This document shows positions 41,750 to 49,832 of a DNA stretch of 49,832 nt, piece after piece. Position numbers and translations under genes: made by a program. How positions within the stretch are numbered: position 1 is the stretch's first letter; each line of letters starts with the position of its first letter. Source of the stretch: Beijerinckia sp. L45 (GTDB taxonomy: Bacteria; Pseudomonadota; Alphaproteobacteria; Rhizobiales; Beijerinckiaceae); NCBI RefSeq assembly GCF_009765775.1, contig NZ_LMUU01000178.1:1-49832 (forward strand), given 5' to 3'. Below the pieces are notes generated by a model. The model saw nothing but the letters and a program-made list of their open reading frames with translations, ran no database searches and was not told the origin of the DNA.

Positions 41750-42511
41750 ATGACTGAACAATCTCGCATCGCTTTGATCACCGGCGGCAGCCGGGGCCTG
41801 GGGCGCGCCACCGTCCTGGCGCTTGCCGCCCGTGGCGTGGATTCGATCTTCACCTACAATTCAAACCACGGCGAGGCAGCGAAAGTCATTGCCGCGGCCG
41901 AGGGGCTCGGCGCTCGTGCTACCGCGTTAAAGCTCGATACAGGCGACACCGCTGTTTTCCCCGCCTTCGCGGGCGAAGTGGCAAACGCGCTTGGCCGATG
42001 GGGCGTCGAGCGCTTCGACTTTCTCGTCAACAACGCGGGCACCTCGCATCACGCCCCCATCACCCAGGTGACGGAAGAGGATTTCGACGCGCTCTACCGC
42101 GTGCACGTCAAGGGCGTGTTCTTCCTCACCCAGACGCTGCTGCCGCTGATGGCGGACGGCGGCCGGATCGTGAACATGTCTTCGGGATTGACCCGCTTCA
42201 GCTATCCCGGCAGCGCCGCCTATGCCGCGATGAAGGGCGCGGTCGAGGTGCTCACCCGATACATGGCCAGGGAACTCGGCGACCGCCGGATCACCGCCAA
42301 CACCGTCGCCCCCGGCGCCATCGCAACCGATTTCAGTGGCGGCATGGTTCGCGACAATCCGGAGGTGAACAAGCTGATCGCGTCGATGACCCCGCTCGGC
42401 CGCGTGGGGCAGCCCGATGACGTCGGTCCGATGATCGCGTCCCTGCTGTCCGACGACCACCGCTGGGTCAACGCGCAGCGGGTCGAGATCTCGGGCGGCG
42501 TCGCGGGGTAG
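41750..42511 (+). CDS. Short-chain dehydrogenase/reductase
   Basis: 253-residue classical SDR. Cofactor motif TGGSRGLG (11-18), NNAG (94-97), catalytic Ser144/145, Tyr158 and Lys162 (YAAMK), and the C-terminal signature GRVGQPDDVGPMIASLLSDDHRWVNAQRVEISGG of FabG-like members. GGAG upstream of the ATG. Substrate unknown. Divergent from the LysR gene, which likely controls it. A strong hairpin follows the stop codon. Confidence 0.9.
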   Translation: MTEQSRIALITGGSRGLGRATVLALAARGVDSIFTYNSNHGEAAKVIAAAEGLGARATALKLDTGDTAVFPAFAGEVANALGRWGVERFDFLVNNAGTSHHAPITQVTEEDFDALYRVHVKGVFFLTQTLLPLMADGGRIVNMSSGLTRFSYPGSAAYAAMKGAVEVLTRYMARELGDRRITANTVAPGAIATDFSGGMVRDNPEVNKLIASMTPLGRVGQPDDVGPMIASLLSDDHRWVNAQRVEISGGVAG

Positions 42512-42904
42512 GTTCGCTTCAGCAGCAGCTGGCTGCCCCGGCAGCAGGGCGCCAGCCCGCTCCCGCCAGAGCTGGGAGCGGGCGGCGCGGGTTGGCCTCT
42601 GTGCGGCTGCGACAACGTTTCTTTTGGTTCGACGACTGCGAGACCATCCGTAGCGGCAGACGCCATCGGTCATTGGCGTCTTGATACGGGCAGAAGATAC
42701 GGCGCCAGATGACTGGAACACTCTTCCGGATCCGACTTCTATGAATGGCGGTGACCCATCGAGATGAAGTGTCTTCAAAACCAGGATCGAGCGATACATA
42801 AGATCTTTTGCGTGGCAGCTCTTTGGAATGGACGGAAGGGCAAGAATACAAAAGGATAGGATGCTCGAAGTGACGTCGTGTCACAAAAATTTCGAGGATT
42901 AGTC
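42512..42904. other. Intergenic region between SDR and sulfonate importer genes
   Basis: 393 nt. The first part holds the terminator-like hairpin listed separately. The remaining 320 nt contain no convincing gene: the 130-codon minus-strand frame there is basic and lacks similarity or a ribosome site. The promoter of the importer operon should be in the last 150 nt, which are noticeably more A+T-rich (ATACAAAAGGATAGGATG around 42846-42863). Confidence 0.45.
42555..42583 (+). terminator. Hairpin terminator after the SDR gene
   Basis: GCCCGCTCCC (42555-42564) pairs perfectly with GGGAGCGGGC (42574-42583) around a 9-nt loop, 44 nt past the SDR stop. It lacks a T-tract, so termination may be Rho-assisted. 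Confidence 0.6.
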
Positions 42905-43903
42905 GTGGCATCTTCCCCAGTTTCGAAATCGCGTCGGGGCATGTTGCTTCTTTTAGCGACCGCGGCGGCTTTGGGATTTACGACGGGCGGTGCGGTGCAG
43001 GCGGATCCTCTAAAGGAAATCCGTATCGATTACGCGACCTACAATCCGGTGAGCCTCGTTCTCAAAGAGCAAGGTTTGCTGGAAAAAGAGTTTGCCAAGA
43101 GTAGCGTCACCATCCGTTGGGTTCAGAGTCTCGGATCCAACAAGGCGCTCGAGTTTCTCAATGCGTCGTCGATCGATTTCGGATCGACGGCCGGCTCGGC
43201 CTCTCTCGTAGCGCGGATCAACGGCAACCCGATCAAAGCGGTTTACGTCTATTCCAGTCCGGAATGGACCGCGCTCGTCACGCGGCCTGACAGCGGCATC
43301 AAGACCGTCGCCGATCTCAAAGGCAAACGCGTCGCCGTCACCCGCGGCACCGATCCCCACGTATTCCTCGTCCGCGCCTTGGCCAAGGCGGGCCTGAGCG
43401 AAAAGGATGTTAAGCTCGTACTGCTCCAGCACGGCGATGGCCGCGCGGCGCTCGATCGCGGCGACGTCGACGCCTGGGCCGGCCTCGATCCGATCATGGC
43501 GACAGCCGAGATCGAGCACGGCGACGTGCTGTTCTACCGCGACCGGGCCGCCAACACGCCGGGCATTCTCAATGTCCGCGAAGCCTTCGCGAAAGAGCAG
43601 CCCGATGCCGTCCGAAAGGTTCTCACGGCCTATGAGACGGCGCGGGTGTGGTCGCTGGCCCATCCCGACGATTTGAAAGCCATCCTCGCCACCGTGACGA
43701 AGCTGCCGCCGCCGGTCATCGCGCGACAGATCGATCAGCGCACCGATTTGACCCAAAGCAAGATCGGCGAAGCGCAGCGGCAATCCATCCTCGCCGCCGG
43801 TCTGGCTTTGAAAGACGCCGGTGTTCTACCACCCACGACCGACGTCAAGGCCGCCCTCGACGGGCTCATCGATGCGTCGTTCCAGGCGGCTTCGGCGAAG
43901 TAG
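42905..43903 (+). CDS. ssuA: Aliphatic sulfonate-type ABC transporter substrate-binding protein
   Basis: 332-residue periplasmic binding protein of the SsuA/TauA type. Signal: basic SKSRRGMLLLLATAAALGFTTG ending AVQA-DPL. Family features: LVLKEQGLLEKEF, VQSLGSNKALEFLNASSIDFGSTAGSASL, GVKTVADLKGK-like IKTVADLKGKRVAVTRGTDP, and DAWAGLDPIMA. I use the GTG at 42905, preceded by GAGGA at 6 nt; the frame opens at a GTG at 42878. The SsuA call over nitrate or taurine is supported by the flavin monooxygenase genes downstream. First gene of an operon with permease (3-nt gap) and ATPase. Confidence 0.82.
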   Translation: MASSPVSKSRRGMLLLLATAAALGFTTGGAVQADPLKEIRIDYATYNPVSLVLKEQGLLEKEFAKSSVTIRWVQSLGSNKALEFLNASSIDFGSTAGSASLVARINGNPIKAVYVYSSPEWTALVTRPDSGIKTVADLKGKRVAVTRGTDPHVFLVRALAKAGLSEKDVKLVLLQHGDGRAALDRGDVDAWAGLDPIMATAEIEHGDVLFYRDRAANTPGILNVREAFAKEQPDAVRKVLTAYETARVWSLAHPDDLKAILATVTKLPPPVIARQIDQRTDLTQSKIGEAQRQSILAAGLALKDAGVLPPTTDVKAALDGLIDASFQAASAK

Positions 43904-43906
43904 CCG

Positions 43907-44737
43907 ATGGTCTTGATCGACAGTGTTGCGGGCGACCCATCGCAAGCGAAAGTCCGGCCACCAAGGCGGTTAAGCCGCCGCGGCTTTGGTCTCGGCCTAT
44001 TATTGCCCCTAGGCATCCTCATCCTCTGGGAGGTCGCGGTTCGCGCCAGTTTGATCGAGGGGCGGCTCATGCCGCCGCCGAGCCGGATCGCCACGGTCTT
44101 CGTCGCGCTCGCCCGAAGTGGGGATCTCCTGGCGCATGTCGCGGCAACGCTAGGGCGGGTCGGCATCGGCTTTGCGATTGGCGCGATGACCGGTACGGCG
44201 TTCGGCGCGCTGAGCGGCGGAAGCGCTGCGATCAAACGTCTGATCGATCCCACGATCCAGGCGTTGCGCGCGATCCCGTCGATCGCCTGGGTGCCCCTGT
44301 TCATCCTGTGGTTCGGCATTTTCGAGGGGTCCAAGATCACGCTGATCGCGGTCGGGGTGTTCTTTCCCGTCTATCTCGGCGTCATGGCCGCGATCGGCTC
44401 CGTCGATCGCAAGCTCGTCGAGGTCGGGCGCATCTTTCGCCTGTCGAAGCTGCAGATGGTTCGCCGCATTCTGCTGCCCGCCGTGCTTCCGGCCTGGGTC
44501 GTCGCGCTGCGGACCGGGCTCGGGCTCGGCTTCATGTTCGTCGTCGCCGCGGAATTGATGGGCGCGTCGGAGGGCCTCGGCTACCTGCTCGTGGATGGCC
44601 AGCAGCTCGGCAAACCGGATCAGATCCTCGTCGCGTTGATTACCTTCGCAATCATCGGCCAGGCCTGCGACTCTCTCCTCCTGGCCGTGACGCGCCCTCT
44701 GCTGGTTTGGCAGGACACGGATCGCAGGGGCTCGTGA
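43907..44737 (+). CDS. ssuC: Sulfonate-type ABC transporter permease
   Basis: 276-residue inner-membrane permease with six hydrophobic segments (first: GFGLGLLLPLGILILWEVAV). BPD_transp_1 features: the segment PTIQALRAIPSIAWVPLFILWFG and the EAA loop VGRIFRLSKLQMVRRILLPAVLPAWVVALRTGLG. Close to SsuC/TauC. Spaced 3 nt after the binding protein and 1 nt before the ATPase gene. Confidence 0.9.
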   Translation: MVLIDSVAGDPSQAKVRPPRRLSRRGFGLGLLLPLGILILWEVAVRASLIEGRLMPPPSRIATVFVALARSGDLLAHVAATLGRVGIGFAIGAMTGTAFGALSGGSAAIKRLIDPTIQALRAIPSIAWVPLFILWFGIFEGSKITLIAVGVFFPVYLGVMAAIGSVDRKLVEVGRIFRLSKLQMVRRILLPAVLPAWVVALRTGLGLGFMFVVAAELMGASEGLGYLLVDGQQLGKPDQILVALITFAIIGQACDSLLLAVTRPLLVWQDTDRRGS

Positions 44738-44738
44738 C

Positions 44739-45545
44739 ATGCTGACCGTCGACGCCCTGTCAAAGACATACCCGGACGGGACCCTCGCGCTGTCCCGCGT
44801 GTCCATTGCGCTGCGGACCGGCGAGATCGGGATCGTGCTTGGCGCCTCCGGCTGCGGCAAGACGAGCTTGCTGCGTATCGTCGCCGGTCTCGAAACGCCA
44901 TCGACCGGACAAGTGACCCTCGATGGTCAAGCCATCGTCGCGCCCCACGAGGCGGTCGGGCTGGTGTTCCAGGAACCGCGGTTGCTGCCGTGGCGGAAGA
45001 TCGAGGACAACATCGGTTTCGGCCTATCCGGCGTCTCAGGCCGCGAGCGTTGGCGGCGCGTCGGCGAGGCGCTGGAGCATGTCGGCCTGTTGGATCAGGC
45101 GCGGCGCTGGCCGCGCGACCTCAGCGGCGGCCAGCAGCAGCGCATCGCGCTCGCACGGGCGCTCGTGATGCGCCCAAAGGTGCTGCTGCTCGACGAGCCG
45201 TTTTCGGCGCTGGATGCGATGACACGGGAAGGTCTGCAGGATCACCTGCTGGCGTTGTGGGCGCTGTACCGGCCGACGATCCTCATGGTGACCCACGATG
45301 TCGAGGAAGCCGTTGTGCTGGCCGACCGCGTCATCGTCATGCAGCCCAAACCCGGCCGCGTCTTCGACGACGTCGTGCCACCGGACGCCAGACCGCGCCT
45401 ACGGTCGAGCGCGGCGTTCGACGCCACGAAGCGACGGCTGCGCGCGAGCCTCGATCGATCCCTCGGACGTTCGGACGAAGCCAATGCGCGAGACCGCGCG
45501 GATCGTGCGGCAGCAATCCAACACCAAGGACAGATGTGGTCATGA
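44739..45545 (+). CDS. ssuB: Sulfonate-type ABC transporter ATPase
   Basis: 268-residue ATPase. Walker A GASGCGKTS, Q-loop VFQEPRLLPW, signature LSGGQQQR, Walker B VLLLDEPFSALD, H-loop MVTHDVEEAV, all as in SsuB/TauB. The C-terminus is extended by about 30 charged residues (DRSLGRSDEANARDRADRAA) beyond the usual end. The stop codon overlaps the ATG of a 16-codon mini-ORF. Confidence 0.92.
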   Translation: MLTVDALSKTYPDGTLALSRVSIALRTGEIGIVLGASGCGKTSLLRIVAGLETPSTGQVTLDGQAIVAPHEAVGLVFQEPRLLPWRKIEDNIGFGLSGVSGRERWRRVGEALEHVGLLDQARRWPRDLSGGQQQRIALARALVMRPKVLLLDEPFSALDAMTREGLQDHLLALWALYRPTILMVTHDVEEAVVLADRVIVMQPKPGRVFDDVVPPDARPRLRSSAAFDATKRRLRASLDRSLGRSDEANARDRADRAAAIQHQGQMWS

Positions 45546-45592
45546 ACGCTTTGCCGATGATTCGACCGAGCCGACGCGAGCGCGCGGCATGA
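45542..45592 (+). CDS. 16-codon relay mini-ORF between ssuB and the MHS transporter gene
   Basis: ATG at 45542 overlaps the ssuB stop as ATGA, and its own TGA (45590-45592) overlaps the MHS transporter ATG (45589) as ATGA. The peptide is MNALPMIRPSRRERAA. The double ATGA arrangement would let ribosomes terminating on ssuB pass through to the transporter gene. It could be chance; peptide function is unlikely. Confidence 0.35.
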   Translation: MNALPMIRPSRRERAA

Positions 45593-46998
45593 CGATCCTT
45601 CTCGCCGATGCGACGCCCGGCCCCGCGGCGCCAGGGGCTGCGGCCCATTTCGATCGGGAACGCCGGCAGGCGCGCCGCGCGGTTCTCGCAGCGACCATCG
45701 GCACGACGATCGAATGGTATGATTTCTACCTTTACGGACTGGTGGCTGCCCTCGTTTTCGGCAAGCTGTACTTTCCGGCCTTCGATCCCTTTGCGGCGAC
45801 GCTGTTATCCTTCTCGACGTTCTTTCTTGGTTTCATCGCCCGGCCGCTCGGCGCCGTCGTTTTTGGGCATTTCGGCGACCGCATCGGGCGCAAGCGCACG
45901 CTGGTCGCGACGCTGTTGCTGATGGGCGTCAGTACCGTCCTGATCGGCCTCGTGCCAACCTACGACTCGATCGGGATCCGGGGCGCGGTCGCCCTGACGG
46001 CGCTGCGATTGCTCCAAGGCTTTGGCGTCGGCGGCGAATGGGGCGGCGCCGTCGCGACCTCGACGGAATGGTCACGCTTCGCGGGGCGCCGCGGACTCGC
46101 CGGCAGCTGGCCGCAGTTCGGCTCGCCGCTCGGCATGCTGCTGGCCGTCGGCGTGCTGACCATCGTCTCGCGCTTTGGATCGCCGGAGTGGTTCGAGCGC
46201 GTGGGATGGCGCATTCCGTTTCTTCTCAGCGCCGTGCTCATCGGTGTCGGCATCGCGATCCGCATCGGCTTGACGGAAACGCCGGTCTTCTCCGATCTGC
46301 AGGCACGGCACAAACTTTCTGTAGCCCCCGCCCTCGAGGCCATCCGTCACCATGGCCGCGCCATCGTGCTGACCTGCCTGATCCGCTCGGGTCAGACGGC
46401 ACCCTTCTTCCTGTTCAGCACTTTTCTGCTGTCCTACGGCACGAGCCAACTTCACCTGAGCCGGCCGTTCCTGTTCAACGCCGTATTGGCGGCCTCGGCG
46501 GTGTCGCTGGTGACCACGCCGCTCTTCGGCTATCTGTCCGATCGCCTCGGCCGCCGGCGCTTCTACATCGCTGGGGCTGCAGCCATGCTGGCCTTTGCAT
46601 TTCCATACTACTGGCTGCTGAACACGGCCAGCAGCGGCCTCGTCGTGGTTGCCGTCATCCTCTCCTTCGTGGTGCATGACATGCAGTACGGGCCCCAGGC
46701 CGCGTTCATCGCGGAGGCCTTTCCGCCGAACGTTCGCTACACCGGCTCGTCGCTCGGCTACCAGCTGGCCTCCGTCACCTCGGCCGGCCCGGCGCCGCTG
46801 GTCGCGACATGGCTGCTGCACCAGTTCGGCACGTCGTTCGCGATCAGCTGCTACATCGCCATCGCGGCAGCGATCAGTTTGGTCGCGGCGTTGTTGATGC
46901 GCGATCGCGCCGGCGAGGCGTATGGCGTCGAGGCTGAGAGCAACCGTGACACCGACCCTGTCGCGCCGGTGGATCACGTGACGGTACTGGCATCGTGA
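45589..46998 (+). CDS. MHS-family major facilitator transporter
   Basis: 469-residue 12-helix secondary transporter of the metabolite:H+ symporter (MHS) family. Signature features: GTTIEWYDFYLYG at helix 1, FARPLG-like FIARPLGAVVFGHFGDRIGRK in loop 2-3, LRLLQGFGVGGEWGGAV at helix 4, and SDRLGRRRFYIAG in loop 8-9. Members carry shikimate, proline/betaine, citrate or dicarboxylates; substrate here is unknown. The ATG at 45589 directly follows the mini-ORF; the open frame further upstream is a shadow of ssuB. Context suggests uptake or export of an organosulfur compound or the desulfonated carbon product. Confidence 0.9.
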   Translation: MTILLADATPGPAAPGAAAHFDRERRQARRAVLAATIGTTIEWYDFYLYGLVAALVFGKLYFPAFDPFAATLLSFSTFFLGFIARPLGAVVFGHFGDRIGRKRTLVATLLLMGVSTVLIGLVPTYDSIGIRGAVALTALRLLQGFGVGGEWGGAVATSTEWSRFAGRRGLAGSWPQFGSPLGMLLAVGVLTIVSRFGSPEWFERVGWRIPFLLSAVLIGVGIAIRIGLTETPVFSDLQARHKLSVAPALEAIRHHGRAIVLTCLIRSGQTAPFFLFSTFLLSYGTSQLHLSRPFLFNAVLAASAVSLVTTPLFGYLSDRLGRRRFYIAGAAAMLAFAFPYYWLLNTASSGLVVVAVILSFVVHDMQYGPQAAFIAEAFPPNVRYTGSSLGYQLASVTSAGPAPLVATWLLHQFGTSFAISCYIAIAAAISLVAALLMRDRAGEAYGVEAESNRDTDPVAPVDHVTVLAS

Positions 46999-47034
46999 CA
47001 GCGTCATCAACCCAGACGAAAGCATAGCCAGCAA

Positions 47035-47173
47035 TGTCATCCTGGGTCGCGCGCAGCGCGAGCCCGGGATCCATGAAACCGTAGATGCAGATAGGCTGCA
47101 AGATGGTGTTTGTTTCTTCGAACCGGTGTGCATGAATCCCGGGTTTGCACCTCCGGTGCGCCCCGGGATGACA
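47035..47173. repeat. Dispersed palindromic element with cloverleaf symmetry
   Basis: Outer arms TGTCATCCTGGG (47035-47046) and CCCGGGATGACA (47162-47173) are inverted repeats with one mismatch. Inside the left arm is a perfect hairpin TCGCGC-GCA-GCGCGA (47047-47061). Inner arms CCCGGGATCCATG and CATGAATCCCGGG (from 47131) are again inverted. The right side holds GCACC-TCC-GGTGC. The whole unit can fold as a main stem with side hairpins. It lies between convergent genes, as expected for mobile intergenic palindromes of Rhizobiales. Copies elsewhere in the genome are expected, not shown. Confidence 0.7.
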
Positions 47174-47223
47174 CTGTAGGAACGACGACGACGCCGAATG
47201 CCGGCTTCTTTAAGGTTTCATCC

Positions 47224-48627
47224 CTAGGCCGTCACCGTCTCCGCATCTTGCTCTTGTTTGATGCCAATCTTATCGCGCCGCACCGCAGGATGCGGCACCT
47301 TGAGGCGCGGACCATCTTGGAAAAGCTTGTGGCGCAATGACCCTTCGCGATAGGCACGCTTGTAACGCCCACGCCTCTGCAGTTCCGGCACGAGATAATC
47401 GACGATATCCGCGAAGCTTCCGGGCATGATCGTGAACGCCAGATTGAACCCGTCGACATCGGTCTCGTCGACCCAGGCTTCCAACGCATCCGCCACCTGC
47501 GACGGCGTTCCGACGATCAGCGGCCCGATGCCGCCCAAGGCGACATGCTGAGCGACCTCGCGGACGGTCCAGGTGCGTCCGGGATCGGCGCGGGTGATGT
47601 TGTCCATCGCGGTGCGCCCCGCATCGTTCTCGACGTGCCGCACCTCGTCGTCGAGATCGAACTGCGAAAAATCAACGCCGGTCCAGCCCGACATCAGCAC
47701 CAGGCCGCCTTCGGGGCTGGCCAGCGCCCGCTGCGCGACGAGTTTCGTCTGCGCCTCGGCCTCCGTCACGCCGATGATCACCGTCATCATCGAGAAGATC
47801 TTGATGGCTTCGCGCCCGCGCCCGTAGGGCAACGCGGCCGCCCGGATCGCGGCGACGCGCGGTGCGATGACCTTCGCCGACGGCCCGGACACAAAGACGC
47901 ATTCCGCATGGCGCGCGGCGAAATCGCGACCTTTGGACGAAGACCCGGCTTGAAACAGGACCGGCGTGCGCTGCGGTGACGGCTCCGCAAGGTGGATGGC
48001 ATCGACGTCATAATGCGCGCCTCGATGGGTGACGCGATGCACGAGGGCCGGATCGGCATAGACGCCGCGCGCCTTGTCGGCGGCGACGGCATCGTCATCC
48101 CAACTCTCCTGCCAGAGTTTGTAGACGACTGCCAGAAATTCGTCCGCGACATCGTAACGGTCGTCGTGACCGCGCTGCCGACTCTCACCCATGCCGCGCG
48201 CCGCGCTGTCGAGATAGCCCGTCACGATGTTCCAGCCGATCCGGCCCTTGGTGAGGTGATCGAGGGTGGAAAGCCTGCGGGCGAAGACGTAGGGCGGCTC
48301 GTAGGAGAGGTTGGCCGTCACACCGAAGCCGAGGTGGTCGGTCACCAGCGCCATGGCCGAGACGAGCATCATCGGATCGTTGACCGGCACCTGCACGCCG
48401 CCGCGCAACGCGGCATCCGGAGTCCCACCATACACATCATAGGCGCCGAGCACGTCGGCGAGAAACAGCGCGTCGAACTTGCCGCGTTCCAGCAGGCGGG
48501 CGAGATCGGCCCAATAGGCCAACGACGTGTAGTCGGTCGTGCGATCGTCGGGGTGGCGCCACAGGCCTGGCGACTGATGCCCGACGCAGTTCATCGCGAA
48601 GGCGTTGAAGAGGATTTCCCGCGCCAT
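47224..48627 (-). CDS. NtaA/SnaA/DszA-type FMN-dependent monooxygenase
   Basis: 467-residue luciferase-fold flavin monooxygenase using FMNH2 supplied by a separate reductase. Family features: NAFAMNCVGHQSPGLWRHPDD, LARLLERGKFDALFLADVLG, YEPPYVFARRLSTLDHLTKGRIGWNIVTGYLDSAA, PVLFQAGSSSKGRDFAARHAE and a C-terminal LVPELQRRGRYKR. This class includes NTA monooxygenase and dibenzothiophene-sulfone monooxygenase. It follows the SfnB-like gene by 3 nt, so the pair probably forms a two-enzyme module for oxidising C-S (or C-N) bonds; a flavin reductase would have to be encoded elsewhere. Confidence 0.9.
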   Translation of the reverse strand: MAREILFNAFAMNCVGHQSPGLWRHPDDRTTDYTSLAYWADLARLLERGKFDALFLADVLGAYDVYGGTPDAALRGGVQVPVNDPMMLVSAMALVTDHLGFGVTANLSYEPPYVFARRLSTLDHLTKGRIGWNIVTGYLDSAARGMGESRQRGHDDRYDVADEFLAVVYKLWQESWDDDAVAADKARGVYADPALVHRVTHRGAHYDVDAIHLAEPSPQRTPVLFQAGSSSKGRDFAARHAECVFVSGPSAKVIAPRVAAIRAAALPYGRGREAIKIFSMMTVIIGVTEAEAQTKLVAQRALASPEGGLVLMSGWTGVDFSQFDLDDEVRHVENDAGRTAMDNITRADPGRTWTVREVAQHVALGGIGPLIVGTPSQVADALEAWVDETDVDGFNLAFTIMPGSFADIVDYLVPELQRRGRYKRAYREGSLRHKLFQDGPRLKVPHPAVRRDKIGIKQEQDAETVTA

Positions 48628-48630
48628 GAG

Positions 48631-49832
48631 CTAGAGCGTTCCCGTCGATGGCGGCGGCCTGTCGTTGAGCCAGTAGTCACCGACGAAATGATATTTCCAG
48701 CGCACCGGATCGTGCAGCGTGTGGGTGCGGGCATTGCGCCAGAAAATGTCGAGGTTCAAGTGCTCGAGGACCGCGCGCGTGCCGGTCAGCTCGAACAGTT
48801 TCGAACCCAGCAGCAGCGCCACGTCGTTCGCCACGATCTTGGCTTCGGCGACGGCGATCGAAGCGGCGATGACGGTGTCGTCGCTCGGCTCGCGCCCGGC
48901 CCGCTCCACCGCTTCGCCGGCGCGCTCCAGCATCGCATCGGCCGCGGTCATCCGCACCTTGAGGTCGCCCACGCTGGCGATCATATGCGGATCGTCGGTG
49001 ACCTTGTCGATGCCGCTGGCGCCATATGGCCGCGCATGCTTGCGCAGATGGTCGAGCCCGATGGTGAAGGCGCCCCGCGCGATGCCGACGTCGATGGCGG
49101 CATGGATGAGCTGAGCGAAGGAGCCCATCCGCGTGCGGTTCTCGAACGCCGTCTCGTGGTCGAACACGCGATCGGCGGGGACCAGAATGCCGTCAAAAAT
49201 GGTGGTGCCGCTACCGGTCGTCTTCTGCCCGAAGCCGGACCAGTCGTCGACAAGCGTCAGGCCGGGCGTCGCGTCGCGCGGGAGAAAGCAGATGTGGCGG
49301 CGGCGCGGGTCTTGGGTCACCGCAACGCAGGCGACCCAATGCGCGAACAACGCGCCCGTGCAGTAGAACTTGCGGCCGTCGAGGCGCCACTGGTCGCCGT
49401 CGCGTCGGACATAGGTCTTGTAGTCCGCGGCATGCTTGCCGCCGATTTCGCTCAGCGCGTTGCCGAGGCGGTCACCCTCCAAAACCCGCTGGAAGAAGAA
49501 GCGCTTCATCGCCTCGGGCGCGCCGAGGCGCAGCGCCTCCACCATGTAGAAATGGCTCTGCGGGATCTGGCCGAGGCTGCCATCCGCCGCGGATATGATG
49601 GCGATGACTTCGGCCAGCGTCACGGCCGAGACACCGGCACCACCATAGTCCCTGGGCACGGTCATCGCGAGGAGGCCGCTGCCGGAATAGAGCTCGATCT
49701 CCGCCCACGGCAGGCGCCGTTCGCGGTCTCGTTCGGACGCGCCTTTCGCGAAGGTGGCTGCGAGCTCGTGGGCCGCGGCAAGCGCCTCGGCGTCGTCGCG
49801 CAGACGTCGCGCCGCCTGCTGGCGGACCGGTA
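48631..49832 (-). CDS. SfnB/DszC-type acyl-CoA dehydrogenase-like sulfur acquisition flavoprotein (5' end beyond the window)
   Basis: At least 400 residues, frame open to the right edge. The N-terminal helical part, seen as LAATFAKGASERDRERRLPW, precedes VPRDYGGAGVSAVTLAEVIAI. The central beta domain is GNALSEIGGKHAADYKTYVRRDGDQW, RKFYCTG, DDWSGFGQKTTGSGTT; the C-terminal helical domain ends RTHTLHDPVRWKYHFVGDYWLN. This is the SfnB-family pattern of acyl-CoA-dehydrogenase-fold flavoproteins used in scavenging sulfur from sulfones or thiophenes, not fatty-acid oxidation. An internal Met at 49665 is not the start because similarity continues upstream. First visible gene of the minus-strand pair. 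Confidence 0.9.
   Translation of the reverse strand, partial: PVRQQAARRLRDDAEALAAAHELAATFAKGASERDRERRLPWAEIELYSGSGLLAMTVPRDYGGAGVSAVTLAEVIAIISAADGSLGQIPQSHFYMVEALRLGAPEAMKRFFFQRVLEGDRLGNALSEIGGKHAADYKTYVRRDGDQWRLDGRKFYCTGALFAHWVACVAVTQDPRRRHICFLPRDATPGLTLVDDWSGFGQKTTGSGTTIFDGILVPADRVFDHETAFENRTRMGSFAQLIHAAIDVGIARGAFTIGLDHLRKHARPYGASGIDKVTDDPHMIASVGDLKVRMTAADAMLERAGEAVERAGREPSDDTVIAASIAVAEAKIVANDVALLLGSKLFELTGTRAVLEHLNLDIFWRNARTHTLHDPVRWKYHFVGDYWLNDRPPPSTGTL

Noticed and set aside
42519-42911. 130-codon minus-strand frame between SDR and ssuA
   Set aside because: Basic, irregular translation without ribosome site; it covers a terminator hairpin and the likely ssuA promoter.

Overview
The window (49,832 bp, high GC, coding-dense) looks like a chromosomal segment of an aerobic, nutritionally versatile alphaproteobacterium, most likely of the Rhizobiales. 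The basis is base composition, frequent GTG/TTG starts and gene content: a FmdA/Urt-type amide system, SelO, an MHS transporter, a NasA-CysJ fusion and a dispersed palindromic element. Taxonomy is inferred, not measured. I saw no rRNA, tRNA, CRISPR array, insertion sequence or phage gene.

Region 1 (1-13.1 kb, all on the minus strand) is an amide/urea nitrogen-scavenging regulon. Reading leftwards from 13.1 kb it has a CsoR/FrmR-type repressor, an aliphatic amidase (amiE) broken by a frameshift near codon 26, an orphan urease chaperone (UreE), two tandem UrtA-like binding proteins, UrtB and UrtC permeases, UrtD and UrtE ATPases, formamidase FmdA with its partner FmdB, an outer-membrane porin and an amidase-signature hydrolase that runs off the left edge. 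Strong hairpins follow each binding-protein gene. The porin and ABC system would import short amides or urea, and the hydrolases would release ammonia.

Region 2 (13.3-24.5 kb) is a mosaic of small operons: a low-affinity iron permease-like protein, a 2H phosphoesterase, small secreted or membrane proteins, SelO, a 2-hydroxyacid dehydrogenase, an aldo/keto reductase, an SDR/TetR divergent pair with two operator palindromes, a ClpP-like peptidase, an LRR-protein kinase, and several hypothetical proteins.

Region 3 (24.7-34.7 kb) is the most striking. It is a tightly overlapping operon coding for a 6-hydroxynicotinate-reductase-like Fe-S flavoprotein, an ApbE-like UPF0280 protein, two tandem DUF1185 paralogs, a complete branched-chain-type ABC importer with a fused LivHM permease, and a NicR/BpsR-like MarR regulator. 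A convergent gene codes for an enamidase. Reductase plus enamidase are the ring-reduction and ring-opening steps of nicotinate fermentation in Eubacterium barkeri. Here they occur in an apparently aerobic genome, with a dedicated importer, a possible flavinylation factor and a shared operator-like element upstream of both units.

Region 4 (34.8-42.5 kb) holds an aldo/keto reductase preceded by a perfect 20-bp palindrome, a 1,389-residue fusion of assimilatory nitrate reductase with a CysJ-type diflavin reductase, and a divergent LysR/SDR pair.

Region 5 (42.9-49.8 kb) is a sulfur-acquisition locus: an SsuA/C/B-type importer, an MHS-family transporter coupled through a 16-codon mini-ORF, a cloverleaf-like palindromic repeat, and on the opposite strand an SfnB-type flavoprotein (cut by the right edge) with an NtaA/DszA-type FMN monooxygenase. 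Together they would import organosulfur compounds and cleave them oxidatively.
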